A DNA stretch of 64,000 bases from Patiria pectinifera (lineage: Eukaryota; Echinodermata; Asteroidea; Valvatida; Asterinidae): positions 3,658,001 to 3,722,000 of the forward strand of contig CM057136.1 in the NCBI GenBank assembly GCA_029964075.1, given 5' to 3'. Under the pieces are notes generated by a model. The model was not told where the DNA came from and ran no database searches. It saw only the letters and a list, made by a program, of their open reading frames with translations. Positions 1 through 13,600 of this stretch are shown here, piece by piece. The stretch's first letter is position 1; each line of letters starts with the position of its first letter. Made by a program: the position numbers and the translations under genes.

Positions 1-129
1 CCTTTTGACCGATTTCAAATAAGTCAAAACAATAAATTAAAACTTAGCCTCGTATTTCTCCGCTGGTTCTTGGAAATATAATGGCAGTGTGTGACATGCA
101 CAAAGATGACCGTAAATCCCATTGGTTCT

Positions 130-342
130 TAGTCTTGGGTCCAAGACCTTCCCGTTGTTTATTCCTCGATCACATCACTCTCGCAAACGATCGCTGGTAG
201 AGGGCGCTATCTCGAGACAACCGCTATCATCCACGAACCGCTATTAGCGGTTCGTCTCGAGATAGCGCCCTCTATCAGCGATCGTTTGTGAGAGTGATGT
301 GATCGAGGAATAAACAACAGGAAGGTCTTGGACCCAAGACTA
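130..342. mobile_element. 213-bp near-perfect foldback (MITE-like) with 9-bp target duplication
   Basis: The left arm begins TAGTCTTGGGTCCAAGACC at 130 and the right arm ends with its exact reverse complement at 342. The arms pair over about 90 bp with a few mismatches around a short centre. The direct repeat ATTGGTTCT is present on both sides (121-129 and 343-351), which fits a 9-bp target-site duplication. No coding capacity is present. A 9-bp duplication suggests mobilisation by a Mutator-like or similar transposase, but this is inference. Confidence 0.85.
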
Positions 343-876
343 ATTGGTTCTCAGGTTCCAAACCAAAATACCACAATGATGACAAATACTGTATACAAGG
401 CAGTAAGAATTCTTCGTTTCCTTTTAATACTAATAATTTGATCATGGTTCTGCGAAAATTCCTGAAATCGTGGTTAATGTCAGGCGACAGACCAGGCTGA
501 AACCGCACGAACACAGCCTCCAGTGTTTTTGTCTAGATGAACTGTCAATTGAAACGATGACGTCATGCATCAACTATATCAGATGACTATAAAGATGAAG
601 AACTTGCATTGTCAAACTCTCAGCCGTTTTTTTGTTTTGCTTTACTATTTCTATTTAATTAATACGACTCATACGCGAAGTGGTTCAAAAAACTTCAGAA
701 TATTCTCTAGACATGCGCACATCCAACCCGTGACCGTCGCAATGAATTGTTTGAGAACACGCCATTCTCCATGGTTACAAGAGTTTAGAATATATATGAA
801 ACAAAATGGAAAATTAAGAGGGATTGACAAAAGGACATCACATTTATTTAACAAACTTAACACGAGAGAAACTTGG

Positions 877-943
877 TATGCCTCATAAAGACTTACGAGG
901 CATTGGACCTATGAGGCGTCGGACTTATGATATACGGCTCCAC
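877..943. repeat. Short copy of the TATGAGGCGTCGG repeat
   Basis: Contains CCTATGAGGCGTCGGACTTA followed by TGATAT. Nearly the same string recurs at 11165-11213, at the end of a longer array of the same motif in both orientations. It is therefore probably a fragment of that repeat family. Confidence 0.6.
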
Positions 944-1595
944 CTTGACATCCACATATGGTACGTGACATAATATGCTTATATACTGCCGGGCCGGAGC
1001 TAGTACGCTAAACCGGTTGATAACCGCTATGAACCCGGGCGATCGTATCACGTCCGTGAGGAATTTCATCGAACAGGCAAAGTGGGCGAGATAATCTCCC
1101 CGTGTACCATCATGATGACAGCATCCAAAATCCGTTCCTCAAATGGATAAAAGAGCCCCGATTTGCCGCAGGGGATGATAGCCTAAAACACGACTCATCC
1201 GCGCAGAAGAAAACACACAGCAAGCTAGTAAAGTATATTCTTGAAACATTCTATGTGCATTTGCGCCCTCAAGATTTTCCATAACACGTCTCTCCCGCCT
1301 ACCACTGACCTACCTCCATGTACTGACGACGTCACTGCCAACACGTCACAATCAAAATCACGACCTTGATTGAAAAGTTTGACGTTGAACAAGTCCCAAA
1401 GGTATCTACCCTTCATTCACTATACGCCACGCACTACGCCCACATGCACATGGTGTGTTGAGCACCCACACAGAAAACTGCTACTCGACAAAACTGAACG
1501 TCTATCCAACAGTTTTGTCTACTATCAGCATTCGAGAAAACCTGACATCAATAAGACAACACAACGTACGTCAAGCGATAAGAGACATATCCCCA

Positions 1596-1694
1596 ATGGC
1601 TATGGGACTTATTTCACACTGGACCAGACGGGAGTTCTTTGTAGTTACAATCGTCGTAGCTATTTCATTACATGATGAAAATCTTCGAACGAAG
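1596..1694 (+). CDS. ADAMTS exon 1: start and signal peptide
   Basis: ATG at 1596 (a second one at 1602) opens 33 codons ending AAG before a GTAAGT donor at 1695, phase 0. The peptide has a basic segment (TRR) followed by the hydrophobic run [11 protein letters not shown], as in a signal peptide. The frame is also open upstream to 1455. I prefer 1596 or 1602 because they put the hydrophobic core near the N-terminus. The exon joins in frame to exon 2. Confidence 0.7.
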
Positions 1695-4600
1695 GTAAGT
1701 TACAAAATCCATGGCCTCGTCGAAATCTTGAGTGAAGATCTTACGTTCACCCATGGAGCTAGGGTTTACCACAGTAACGATTGCTCATAGCATGGACCCA
1801 TAGTGAGGGTTGTGTGTATAAGTGTAACGTGTAATTCTGCAAGGAATTGGTCGTACAGGACTGAGTTTACCTTGCACTCGGCGCTGTTGATGTTCTGATT
1901 ACAGAGGATTATAAGACAACATGTGCGTGCTTTGATGCGAAATCGACACCAAAGCTATTTTCTTACCCGGCTTGTCAAGACTGCGTTACGCATTATATTC
2001 CCGGTAACTAGGAGAAAGGCTTGAAATTAAAGTGTTTCGAGCCTAATGTGCTAAACTAGTACAATAGTAATTGCATAACTCTACAGTGATTTCGCATCAT
2101 GTTACCGGTTCTGTTTTCCTTCCTCTGTGCTGTGAAGGAATGGATACTGGGCGGAATAATGTCATGAAACATTACTTCTTGGTAATCGTGATCATTCAAT
2201 TTCAGAGTGAAAAAAGGCTCACACAGCGGCTGAATCCTCGATCTAGGATTTGGAGCATTAATTAGTCTCTAAGCAGAAATTAAAGGGGACCGTTTCAGAA
2301 CTGAAAGTTCATTTTCTTCTACGTATTAAACTTGTGTTCAACCATGGAGGAATAAGAACACTTATTCCTCCATCGTTCAACTTTCTCGGGTGGTATTCCG
2401 TTCACTTGAGAAAGTTTCCTTGCTCTATGGTATAATTATGATATTGTGATGTACATGTACATGTGTTGTTCATAAGGACGCACTGGCATACAAGGTAGCA
2501 CTGTTGCACGTCCATCGGAGTATTAGCTGACAACGAAGTTGCGATGGGTGACCCTATAACGACGCCCCGGTGTCTCCGAACATGTCGACCTACATACGTG
2601 ACATTGCTATCATGGCACGACCCACGAATGTGGGCAGAACATTAATCACTGTCTACAACAAGCCTGGCCGCTTGACATTGATGATAGGATTATACGTGTA
2701 TCGTACGGTAGGCCTACATGTACATCGTACGCTGTAGGTAAAAAAGGGGGAAAACAGTCAGTTACCTTTGTCAAATTGACAGAATGATTCATATATCAAG
2801 TTTATTTTTCTGGACCTAGTATAGGCAAACCTTTATTGACTGACGGAGTACATGTTTTTGAATATAGATCGTGTAATTTCGTTCTAAAATGCTAAACTGC
2901 TGCAGACTTTCTAGTCTAGATCGACTATAGTCAAGTCTTTTTATCACTCGACTGCATGCTTTTCAATTTCAAATGGCCTTCGGTGATAATTGTGACTGAC
3001 TTGCCCGTCTGTTTGCAATATACACAATCATACTCGTACACGTACAAGGCTAACGTGTTGGAGAAGTTTAGCGGTCGACACGTACCCAAAGGTTGCGACT
3101 TATAACATGGCATGCATTGGGAGGGAAAGTTCCCCCCCCCCCAAGTATTGTATGTAATTGACAGCGAAGTATAAGTAAAGCATGAAGCCGCACACTATTG
3201 TACCGTAATAGCCTGGGGGTTTTCGAATCGAGTAGGCCCTAAATTAATTGGAACTTAGATAGAGGGCCTACAAGTTTTGTTTTCTCGAATGTGTCATTTC
3301 CACGGAGCTGAAACTAAAATAGGTTAGGTTTAAAAAAAATTCTTTGGGTTTTGATTGGTGTTATTATTGCAAACGAACAAAGTACATGAACAGCTAGCAA
3401 ATGAACATACATGATGTACATAATGCCTTTAAATGACCCAGGTTAGGCACTTGTAAGTGGGAGCCATGACAATATTATTTAATGATGTTTTCCTCCAGCC
3501 ATGGTGATAGTGTATGTTTCAGTGAATCCTGAGCGATGAGCATTATTACGTCATATCCGTGGTCGCTAAATGCATGTTCCAACGCTTCCTAAGTTTCAAG
3601 GCCCCTTTATAACATCATTGAGCTGAGCAGTTCAACGAGGGGTCAATGACCTAGTGTGACACTACTACCGCGTTGTTTCGCATATTTATCAGAGCTGTTC
3701 AGTAGTGCTGGAATACATGCGACAAATGTTGGAATATTGTTAGATTCAAATTCAAACTTCAAATTCAAATCACATTTATTTCCTCTTTATGACAGAAATG
3801 AAAACATAATGTAAGTATTGAAACAAAATATAAAGGCCACTATAGGTGACAAAACCTTAGAAGTATAGCTTGTATCAGGCATGCCATTACACAAAACAGA
3901 CGAATAATAACAGCAAAAAAACAATTACACGCATGTATAATTCTAAGCAGTAAATAAAGTTATGAAAAGTTATGAAAAATAATATAAATAATGTTAATAA
4001 TGGGCTACGAGTAGGATCACCGTGCATACAAAGTCCAGTGCCAGCGGCACATTACATATCAAATTACATAGTATAATTTAAGTTTGCATTTGAAAATATT
4101 TAATTTGGTACAATTATGAATTCGACATAGTCGCTTAATTTGGTAGAGAAATTAGCTCCATGGTAACATTGTTTAGAATGAACTTTTTTCAAGGTGCGGT
4201 GTCGGCTTAAGTATATTACAGTACATACAATATCGTGTATGGCGTGTAAGCGTCCCAAGCATTAATCAATAAGCATTACTGTTAATCGTTAGCTGGTATA
4301 TCTGATGTACCTAAAAGCTAATATAGCTTTCCTCTACAACACATTCCAGGATCCTTCCTTGCAGTGACGTATTGTGGGGAAAAAAAGTTATGGAAAAAAC
4401 GTTTGTTCTCAGTGTCCGGTCTTCCAAATATAATGCAGTGTGCGAGAATAGTTAACAGTGGCACTGGTGGGTACTTCAAATTCAAAATTTGAAACTCATT
4501 TGACTCGTGAGCCGATTTGTGCGTTGCGATCGCTATTTAAAACCTATAAATCTGTCCAATGCGATTGTCACTGGGGCTCCATCCCACCCCAAACACAGAC

Positions 4601-7600
4601 ATGCTATATGTGAACATTTCCAGTCAGGATTATTGTATCATTGAATGTAGGTGGAAAGTAAATCTCGAAACATCCTTGCCAGGCTGTCGGTGTCAGAGAA
4701 ACCTTGGGAGGGATGACGCACACCGAACAACAGACCGATGAGTCGGAAATCACGGCAGTTTAAGCACATTAGCTTTTGTTTGCGCCTGTTTCGAAGAACT
4801 GCTATCCGTCTTCATGGTAGACTTGACATAAGAACCGGGCCATAACATTTGTTTTCCGAGAACCACTGTTCTCTTAATGTATGCATGGCATGCATACCTG
4901 TCATGTCACATGTGTTTTCTGCTGGTTCTTATGGCGTTGAAATTAGTAGGGCAAACCATGGGCCAACAAAAGTGTTGGTTAAAAAATGAACATAATACAA
5001 TTTTTTTTTTATTTGGGTCCATGCATATTCACACTTTAACTTTAAGACATGTTTTTGGCCTATTTGCAATAACATCCACCTCGATAATTCAATACATTCA
5101 ATGCCACATTTCAGGGACGAAGTTTGTTTTGATAAGAACAAGTCGGCCGCATTTTCAAATAGTGAATTTCTTCGTTCAAAGAATATCTTTTTTTTTTAGA
5201 ATTCATCTAGAATTCGGATAATTGGATTAGGTTTTATAAATACGCAAACTAAAATTGCTGTAAACGCTACTATAGTAGGCCTACAGTCAGGATTAAGGGA
5301 TTGAACTTTTTGTATTGTTTCTATTCATTCTGAATTCAGTTTTGCCGTTATTGTTTTCAGGTCTCTTGTGCCAGCATTCCAAGTCACGTGCCACTGCAGG
5401 CAAAACATCGTGAGTACATAAAGTTCGTTATTTTTTTCAGGATACACTGCAAAAACTACTTAAGCACATAATGCGTATAGTGTCTATGCATTGCACCACT
5501 CGCCTGATAAACAAACATACCCCGCCCCACTCCCCCCCCCCGGCCAAAATTTGGTAACAAACGCACCGTTTGTTCATCTAGCCTAATTAGTTTCTTTCCT
5601 AACATTACATGCAGATCACCTGATTTCCAAACTGTCACATTACGAACTGGTCAGACCTTACCGGTCCACATCGGACGGTAACTTCGTGACCCATGACCTC
5701 TCCACGACAAAAGAAGAGGAACGGAACGTGTACGAGCGCGCCAAAAGAGACACGCTCCTAAACCAGAAATCGGGCGGCCGCACCTCGCGCCACGCCCGTA
5801 GTACATCACATCGGATAGTGGGAGGTGACCCCCACGATGACCTCAGGCAGAACCACCACTTCCGGGTCGACGCGTTTGGCGCACGTCTGACATTAAACGT
5901 CACGCGCAACCGCTTCCTAGTCTCGCCCAAGATGAGAGTCGAACGGTACAACGAGGACGGCACGAAAGACGTCTACCGACCCAATACCCTATGCTATTAC
6001 ACCGGCGGTGTGAACGACATTCCGAGGTCCTCCGTTGCTATCAGCAACTGTGATGGATTGGTGAGTAACCTTTCATTGGTTCGTTCGTTTGTTTGTGTTT
6101 AGTTTTATTTGTTTAACTTGCGTCCAATCCGCAGAGTACCCCGGTACCACAGGCCTAATGCCGAATAGGCTAAGAGGCCCATGGAGCATGGGGAATGCTT
6201 ATATAATTCTGCTTTTACGTTTCTCATTCTATGTTCACTGCGCTAGCAGAAAAAAAATGTGCTTTATAACCTTGTAAGCACAGAATCCTCAGTTGCGGGA
6301 TGTACGCATGCTCATAGGCTGAAATTCCTCGCTTACCTGTGAAATAGCTAGGCTAACCGTATAAGCAAAGAAACGTGTATTACAGTGGGCAGAGATTGTA
6401 TGTAAGCAAAGCCAAGAAATTGGGCCCAGGCTTGCAAGTAAACTTGCTTTTGCACCGAATAATGTCCTCCGTTTGGTTTCTCGAGCGCTTTGGATGTTTG
6501 AATTCGTCTCAGAATCTCAATTGATTCTTAACCCCACGAATGAATTGCGATCAATACGTAGTGGTTGGTGAGGCATGGCCTGATTGTGGGATAAAAGTTA
6601 TTTAGGTTTAACTTTAAGAAAGAAAAGCGCCGCAACTTCTTTAGTGGACAAACTTTGCGATGTGTGGTCCTAACGCGTTCTTAAAGCAACCATTGTGACT
6701 CGTACCACCACGGGATGTCGGACAGTGCTGCATTTTGGCAAGTCTGAGCTAATCCGCTGTAGTTCCTCTCGGCACATTGCCAATTTTGATTCGCGTCAAT
6801 TCAGCAGAGTTGAGTGACCCGCGGGGCTTTCTGATGTGATCATTCAGTGAAGTTGATGCACTGATGAGAGGAAGAAGACGGACCACCCCACGCGACGCTT
6901 GGGGTGTAGCGCAACACAATGATCTTGTACAAAGGACCCATACAGGCTTCAAGAGGTACAGAAGGGGTGCTCTCTATAATGGCTCCTGGATCCGAGAAAA
7001 GAGAGACTGCTGTGATATTAGACAGATTCTAGAACAGAAAGTCTTTTGGTACAGTTACAAAGGGGAGGGGGTCGTATTCCGAATCAAGTTATACAAATCT
7101 GTGTTGCTTTCTCGAGTACCCATATGCAGTCCCATAAAAGGCTCTAATCCGATGATCACAATGAAAGTCATCTTTGAAGTGGTTCAATACTCGCGTGGAG
7201 GTCGTACGCGCACACGGTGCTCCTTCAACCAATAAGACTGCCTTAATTCATTCGTCGTATATAAGAACTCAAGTGTAATGCGGTTGAGGTCGGAGTACCA
7301 CCTCAAATGATGGCTTCCCGTTGTGGTCCCTGGATTGGTCTGTGTCCGATTATAATCCCTACCCACTTCTAACCTCTGCCACAACGCCCCTTGTACCCGA
7401 GAATTAGAACCATACCAAGGAATCTATGATATACGACTGGGTTCTCCAATTATGGATCAATCTTGGTCAAAGACCAGAGTTGGATTTAATCCTCGTATTT
7501 GCAGCCAGTGTCTGTCAAGCGCAAGCTGCGCTGCGGTTTACAGATTGCCATCCACAAGACGAATCACATCCTGTCTAATTATAGACTTTTTGGAAGTTAT

Positions 7601-10600
7601 CGCTTTCTGCGCAAATTTTTAGCCTAATATAGGCCCTATATTTCACTACACTGCACTCGCGCTGTCTTCAAGATCATGCGAGCTCGTGAGGCCTGGTAGC
7701 CTATAATTACTTGTAACAGTATAGGCCTACATGCGTCGACTTACAAATACAAATCCAGCTGTCTTGAATTGGGCCAAGACTAATTGCGGATTGGTTTTCC
7801 TTCCGCCCGTGGGCAGACTTTGGTAATCACTTCGATCGATGATCTTCTCGGATTTCGGGCGGGCTTGCTTTAATCTATTTGAATATGATATGCCTACACC
7901 AATAGAGATTTGCCTGTGCTAGCTGCTGCCGTCGTTTTTTTATCATGGAAACCATTAGGACCGTGTTACACCATCCTCGCAATCTGAAAAGGGGAGCGAC
8001 GTCAAACTGGAGTCACGGAGAGCTTCATGCATTCCTACATTTCTTCCTCGACAGTGAAGCCTCCCCACCCCAAATCTTTACCAAAAGGTCTGATCATCCG
8101 TAGTTTTGAAATAATTCCACCGGAGATGTCCGGTATCTGATATTATAGATCTCTAGCGCTGAGATCTAAATCGATATCCCTTCTTTCATCCGTACTATGG
8201 CTTTACTCGTCCGGTTTTAACGATGCAGTTGTGAATTCATTTACTGAAGTCATAGATTACCGAGTATCGATCGTGATCATCGATCATCTTGGATGTAGAG
8301 GCTTTTATTCGGAGCGTAACGCCGCTCGCTGTTGACTTTACGCTCAATTAATTCCTAACCAACCGTAACCAACTGATATCACGAGCGCAATAGAAGAATT
8401 TCATTCAAATTGGCACTGAATTGAGGGCCTCAGTGATGCTGTCTTTTGTTGAGATAATTTTAAAAAAGAAAGAATGTTCCTGAATTCATACATAATGGCT
8501 TAGCACTGATAGCCTCGTATTCGATCATTTCGATGCCAATTTGAAATTCGTCTATTAGATATAGACCCGTGGGAAGGTGTACGTTGGTCCGTAGAATCAC
8601 CCTCGATGGTCCGGCGGCTGACCGCATGAAATGCCAAGATATTTATCGAAGAAACTCAAATATCTTGAGCGCGACATTTGGGCATAAACTTGCAAGTTAT
8701 GGACGTGTTGGCGGCGATACTGCGCAAACATTATTTTTGTTCAGTTAAGCTTCAAATTTGGTAACTGGAATTGTTTTACATTAAAGTCGGAAAGAGTTTT
8801 GACATGGCCCATGATGATGTAGTGTAAGCGATTTTCCTGTAGAACTTAACCTGAAAAATTGCCTGGGTTAATTTAACCCAAGAAAGGGTGGAAACTGCAA
8901 CTACCCAAAATTGGGTTGTTCTAGATCTATAACCAATTGTTTGGGTTAGAATTTCTGTTAAATTCAACCAAAAGTTGAAGTCATAACAAAACCAAATTAA
9001 ATCTGGTCCTTTTTTACCACAAATTTTGGTTGAATATAACAGAAATTCTAACCCAATCAATTGAACCTCCTACAACCAAACCTCCTATCTGGGCGTCTTC
9101 AATCCTCTAAAAAACTAAAGGTTTATATTTTATGGCGTAAACTGATCCACTTGCCTTGGAACCAGCCTTTCCCGTAATAACGTAATGTCGCGCCGCCAAT
9201 AATTTGAAGGTTGTAAAGTAGGAATAATGATAATAATAAAACGCACGTGGGCCGATTTTTTTTCAGTCGATGTCTAATGGATTAGAAAAATAGCAATTTA
9301 GAAAAGGAATCGATTTGGGAGATATATAGCACGGGCCGGGGGAATGCAAATTTAATAGGCACACGTGTACTGTGCACCTATCACACTTATGAGTTCCAAC
9401 GAAAACCTATTCGGAAAACTTCCGACCTGCATGATGATCAGAATCCTGCCAATTTTGGTCACGTGGCCGTGTGGCACCGCCGCATGACACCGGACCCTAT
9501 GTTTTGGTATGGGATTCCTTCCTCTAGCTCTAGCTATACAATCAAAACGTGTGCAGCTAGTTTGCAGGATCCGTATCGGAGGCCGGGTTGGTGAGCACGT
9601 TATTCTTTTTATAGGAACCTTTCTGATGAAGGGACACTCAATGGGTTTGGTCCATGTTTCAAAACAGCGAAAAGGTCCCTTTTCTTAATTCTTTGGGTGG
9701 GTTTGGGGATTAGCCCGGGGTGCCGAGGCCTTGAGGGGAGATGGCCCCGTCGCCGCTGTGGAAGGTACATGACTTGTGTAGGCCAACAGTTTGTAGGCCA
9801 ACAGTTTGTTTGGGGAACTTGAATTGCAAGGGATAGGTGATCCATATTTTGATGGGCCACTCACTGGGTTTCAAACTAAATGCTTTTTTGGTCCCTTTAA
9901 ATTCTGAGTCGGGGAAGGGGATGGGTGGGGGTGGAGGAGGTGGGGTGGGGGGAGGTGGGGGAGGGGGTACTTGCCCTCAGTCCAGCTGCTCGCAAAAGAT
10001 GCATGTGTGGCTGATTACCTGAATATTGTGTGGCAAAATTGTAAAATAAAAATTGAGCACAAAAATATAACCTAGTGCTGCAAATAAAAATAAAATATTA
10101 ATTAAGGCCTAGTAAAAAAAAAAAAAGTTTCTCGTCCGGGGTTTTTTAAAAAGGGAGGAAGCGGGGCTTTTTATTTTTTGTTTTTTATTTTTTTCAAGAT
10201 GACCGCCTTTTCAAAATTTCCTGCTACCGTTAGTATTCCACTGTTTAAAGACACTTTTAAAGATGAAAGACAAGTTGGACAAGAGAACTGAACATATTTA
10301 CAGTGTCATTTAGAGTTGTATTGGTATTGGTATTTATTTTCCGATGAATTTGTAGACTTTTTCGGTGTTTTTCTACTACATTTTTCAAAAATAAAAAAAT
10401 ATTAAAAAAAATCCAGGCGGCCTCCAAAAAGGAAGCGGGCGGAGACGAGAAACTTGGTTTCTTTTTTACTTTGCCTAACAGTAACACAATTCAGATGGAG
10501 TAAATAATGAAATGTTTCTCACTTTGGCTTTCTGCGAAAAAGAAAGGAAGGAGGTGGGCCCTTTTTTACCCAAGATCGCAGATTTTCAAGATGGCGGATG

Positions 10601-13600
10601 TATTTTTCCATTTTCTTAACTCTTGCTGATACAAACATTTTTCCGAAGGAGCTGTAACTCTTTCTACATAATAAGCTACAAATTTGTTGGAAACAAATCA
10701 GGCGATATATTTTGCAAATGTACGAATTAAAAAACAAATTAAATAAGGAGCGGACTTGGACGAGCAACTGAGGTTAATGTTTTTGTTGATGCCTGAAAAA
10801 TTGTGGTTCTGTAGTCACTCTTACTAAATATTTTACCATGAATAAGGATATTGTATCTTTAGCCAGATGGTTGCAAGACCTGTCCAGCAACAGCTCCATA
10901 TGTGAGAAAATGTCTAAAAGTAACCCCCGAGCCCCCACCCGGGGATATGTCCGACGCTTCATAGGTCCGACGCCTCATAAGTCTGATGCGACCGATGCCT
11001 CATAGGTCTGACGCCTCATAGCTCCGACGACTCGTAAGTCCGACTAATTAAACGCCTCGTTTTTCCGTTGTTGGACTTATGAGGTGTCAGATGAGGCGTC
11101 GGACCTATGAGGCAGAATAAATAAATTTTATGCCTCATAAGTCGGACTCCTCAAAAGTCCGAAATTTCGGACTTATGAGGCGTCGGACCTATGAGGCGTC
11201 AGACTTATGATATGGCCCCCCACCCCATGCAATGATTTGTTTTTTAAATTCTGTGCTGAGTTGAAACCCCCTTCCCTCTCACATCTCCCCCTTCCCCACC
11301 CCCTCACCATCGTTGAAAAGCATTTTTGTAAATTCAATTTGTACAAAATAATGTGCCTCTTTTCAGAATTAAGGTTTTTTTGTGTCCAATTTTACAGAGT
11401 GGCCTGATTCGAGCAGGCGATGAGGAGTATGTCATCGAACCCTTGGAATCAGTGGTTGGAAGGTCAAAGGTGAACATATCAGAGGGACATCTCCACATCA
11501 TGTACCGGCCTAGAGACTTCAGGATGGAATCCACCCAGCTACAAACAGCTTGTAAGATCATCCAAGATCAGTTTAGGAAAATACAACCCTTGCTTTCTTC
11601 ATAAACAAAACAAATCTTTAGCTCCCCCCACCGTAGTATTTTTTTGTAGTCTTTGATTAAAGTCCTACCTTTCAACCTACCTTTAATTGTTACCAATGTA
11701 TGTATTAACCTAACTCCATAGCATGATTTACTAGGAACCATACCCATCCTGGCAAATTCCAACACCATAGGGGAAACTGCACACACATATTTCTGACTTT
11801 GATTCTGGAAGATTCCAACAAAACGTGCCGTTGGGGTTTGATGGGTTGAGTTCTGTTAGGGTTAATTCAGTTGATTGTTTGTGTGTGGGGTTCAGGGGAA
11901 GAAGAAAGTGCCCCATTGTCTGATCTGTGACTGACTGTCCGGCATTTGCAAATTCTTAAAGGGGGGGAGGGGGGACCTCTTCTGATCTATTGATGCTAAG
12001 GCCAAAAAAAAAAAGTCTCCGGTTTCTGGTATGGAGCTTGCCCCAAAAGTGGTGCGGCGACGCGGCTTTTTTTTTTTTTTTACCTGTTTTTTTTTTTTTT
12101 TTTGGCTTGAAATGTCGGCTGATGACTGCAAATGGTGCCCGACTAAACTTAGTGCAAATATATGGGAGTCCAGAGAGGCCACATAAATCTTATTCTCGAT
12201 CATAACCCCATCTAAAAACACGTTAAAATTGTGCAGCAGCAGAATTCCAGTCAAACCAGTGAGTTTGGCGGTTTTGAAACATCATCTTGTATTGAAAAAA
12301 AACTTTTTCATTTTGCCGACGCGCATGGCTAAGGCGACGCGCGCGCATACCAGAAACCGGAGACTTTTTTTTTTGGCCTAATAATATTTTGTATAATCCA
12401 TGGAAGGAATCGGGATGAGAAAACTATATGAGTTTTCCATCTTTTTTGTTGAATTTTCATAAAAAAAGAGTAATGCGACTTTTTGTTTGTTGCCTTCTTA
12501 GTCACAGCCAACTGTCCATAGTGGCCTGTTGTTATTGCTTTTCTTGACTATGCATCTCTGTTTCCAACAATTTCAGTGACAGTGGACCTGCATCATGACA
12601 CCCCCGAGGAAAGCAGATCCACGAGACGACAGGACGCTGGGTCTGCAGAGACTAATTCTCACCGTGAGAGAAGGCGTGCTGGGGACCTGGGCCAGCCACA
12701 CTTTGTGGAGACACTACTGGCTGCTGATAACTCTATGACGAGTTTCCACGGCGTGGATGCCATGACATCGTACTTGCTAACCATGTTGAATATCGTAAGT
12801 TTTGGGAAACAATGAGCGAGAAAGCCACTTTAGAAAAAGAAGAAGTTCTGAGCTTGAAAACATGACATGGAATTAGCAAATACTTCAGTCCAAGAATTGA
12901 ACAGATAACCTTTTTGACACATGAACATGAAAATGTACATGAACAGTCATATCCCACTGAAATTTAGTAATGCTTTCTAAGCAGGGAATAATGACGGCGA
13001 ATGACCATCTTTTAATTAGCCTGGTTTCCATGTTTCGACGTAAGAAATGTGCAGTGAAACGCAAACAGGACCCAAACTGCAACACAGACATATGGAAACA
13101 TTTCATCCGGAAGTGTCGCCAACAACTCAGACAGACGCAAACTACCTCGCAGACCTTTGGCAAAGTTGTTCAAGTTTGCTGACTGCTCCGCGTACTGTCT
13201 GCGTAGTCAGCGTAGTCTGCATCAGCTCAATGTCGATATGGGAACCAGGCTTTATGTGTACTTATAATATGTTGTATTAGGCAAAGTAAAAAAAAAAAAC
13301 ATGTTTCTCGTCCTCTCCCGCTTCCTGTTTGGAGGCCGCCTGGATTTTTTATATTTTTTTTTGAAAAATGCAGTAAAAAAACACTGAAAAAGTCCACAAA
13401 TTCATCGCAAAATAAATACTTGCGAAATATGTGAGTCGAAGTTTTCAGTATAGACTCTGTCGGTCACTTTGCACACCACATAAATCAACTTTCATTTTAA
13501 AAGTGTCTTTGAACAGTGGAAACACCAACGGCTGCAGCAAATGTTAAAATGGCGGCCATCTTGAAAAAAATGAAAAATCAATAGCCCCTCTTCCTCCTTT

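Larger units (their letters stand above)
1..1595. other. Upstream region of the ADAMTS-like gene
   Basis: I recognise no coding sequence here. The region holds a 213-bp palindromic element (130-342), a small copy of a TATGAGGCGTCGG-type repeat (877-943), and presumably the promoter and 5' UTR of the ADAMTS-like gene. The frame of exon 1 stays open upstream to an ATG at 1455, so the 5' boundary of the first exon cannot be fixed from sequence alone. I saw no convincing TATA box. Confidence 0.5.
1695..5360 (+). other. ADAMTS intron 1 (3.7 kb)
   Basis: Begins GTAAGT and ends TTTTCAG. I recognise no gene inside. It contains a small perfect hairpin at about 2344-2373 and an A/T-rich stretch from about 3740 to 4500 that includes AAATTCAAATTCAAA-like repeats, possibly the tail of a degenerate retroelement. 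The large size is usual for a first intron. Confidence 0.7.
6061..11397 (+). other. ADAMTS intron 3 (5.3 kb)
   Basis: No coding region was recognised. The intron contains a hairpin-forming repeat (8943-9054), a G-rich microsatellite-like run (about 9920-9965), a MITE whose inverted partner lies in intron 5 (10106-10477), and an array of CCTCATAGGTCCGACG-type motifs (10953-11213). Confidence 0.7.

Noticed and set aside
565-888. 107-aa frame upstream of the ADAMTS gene
   Set aside because: Its composition is random, there is no homology or splice support, and it overlaps a repeat at its end.
5686-6102. Single-exon gene starting at the ATG at 5686
   Set aside because: The frame is part of ADAMTS exon 3. 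It extends upstream to the 5615 acceptor and the last codons after 6060 are intron.
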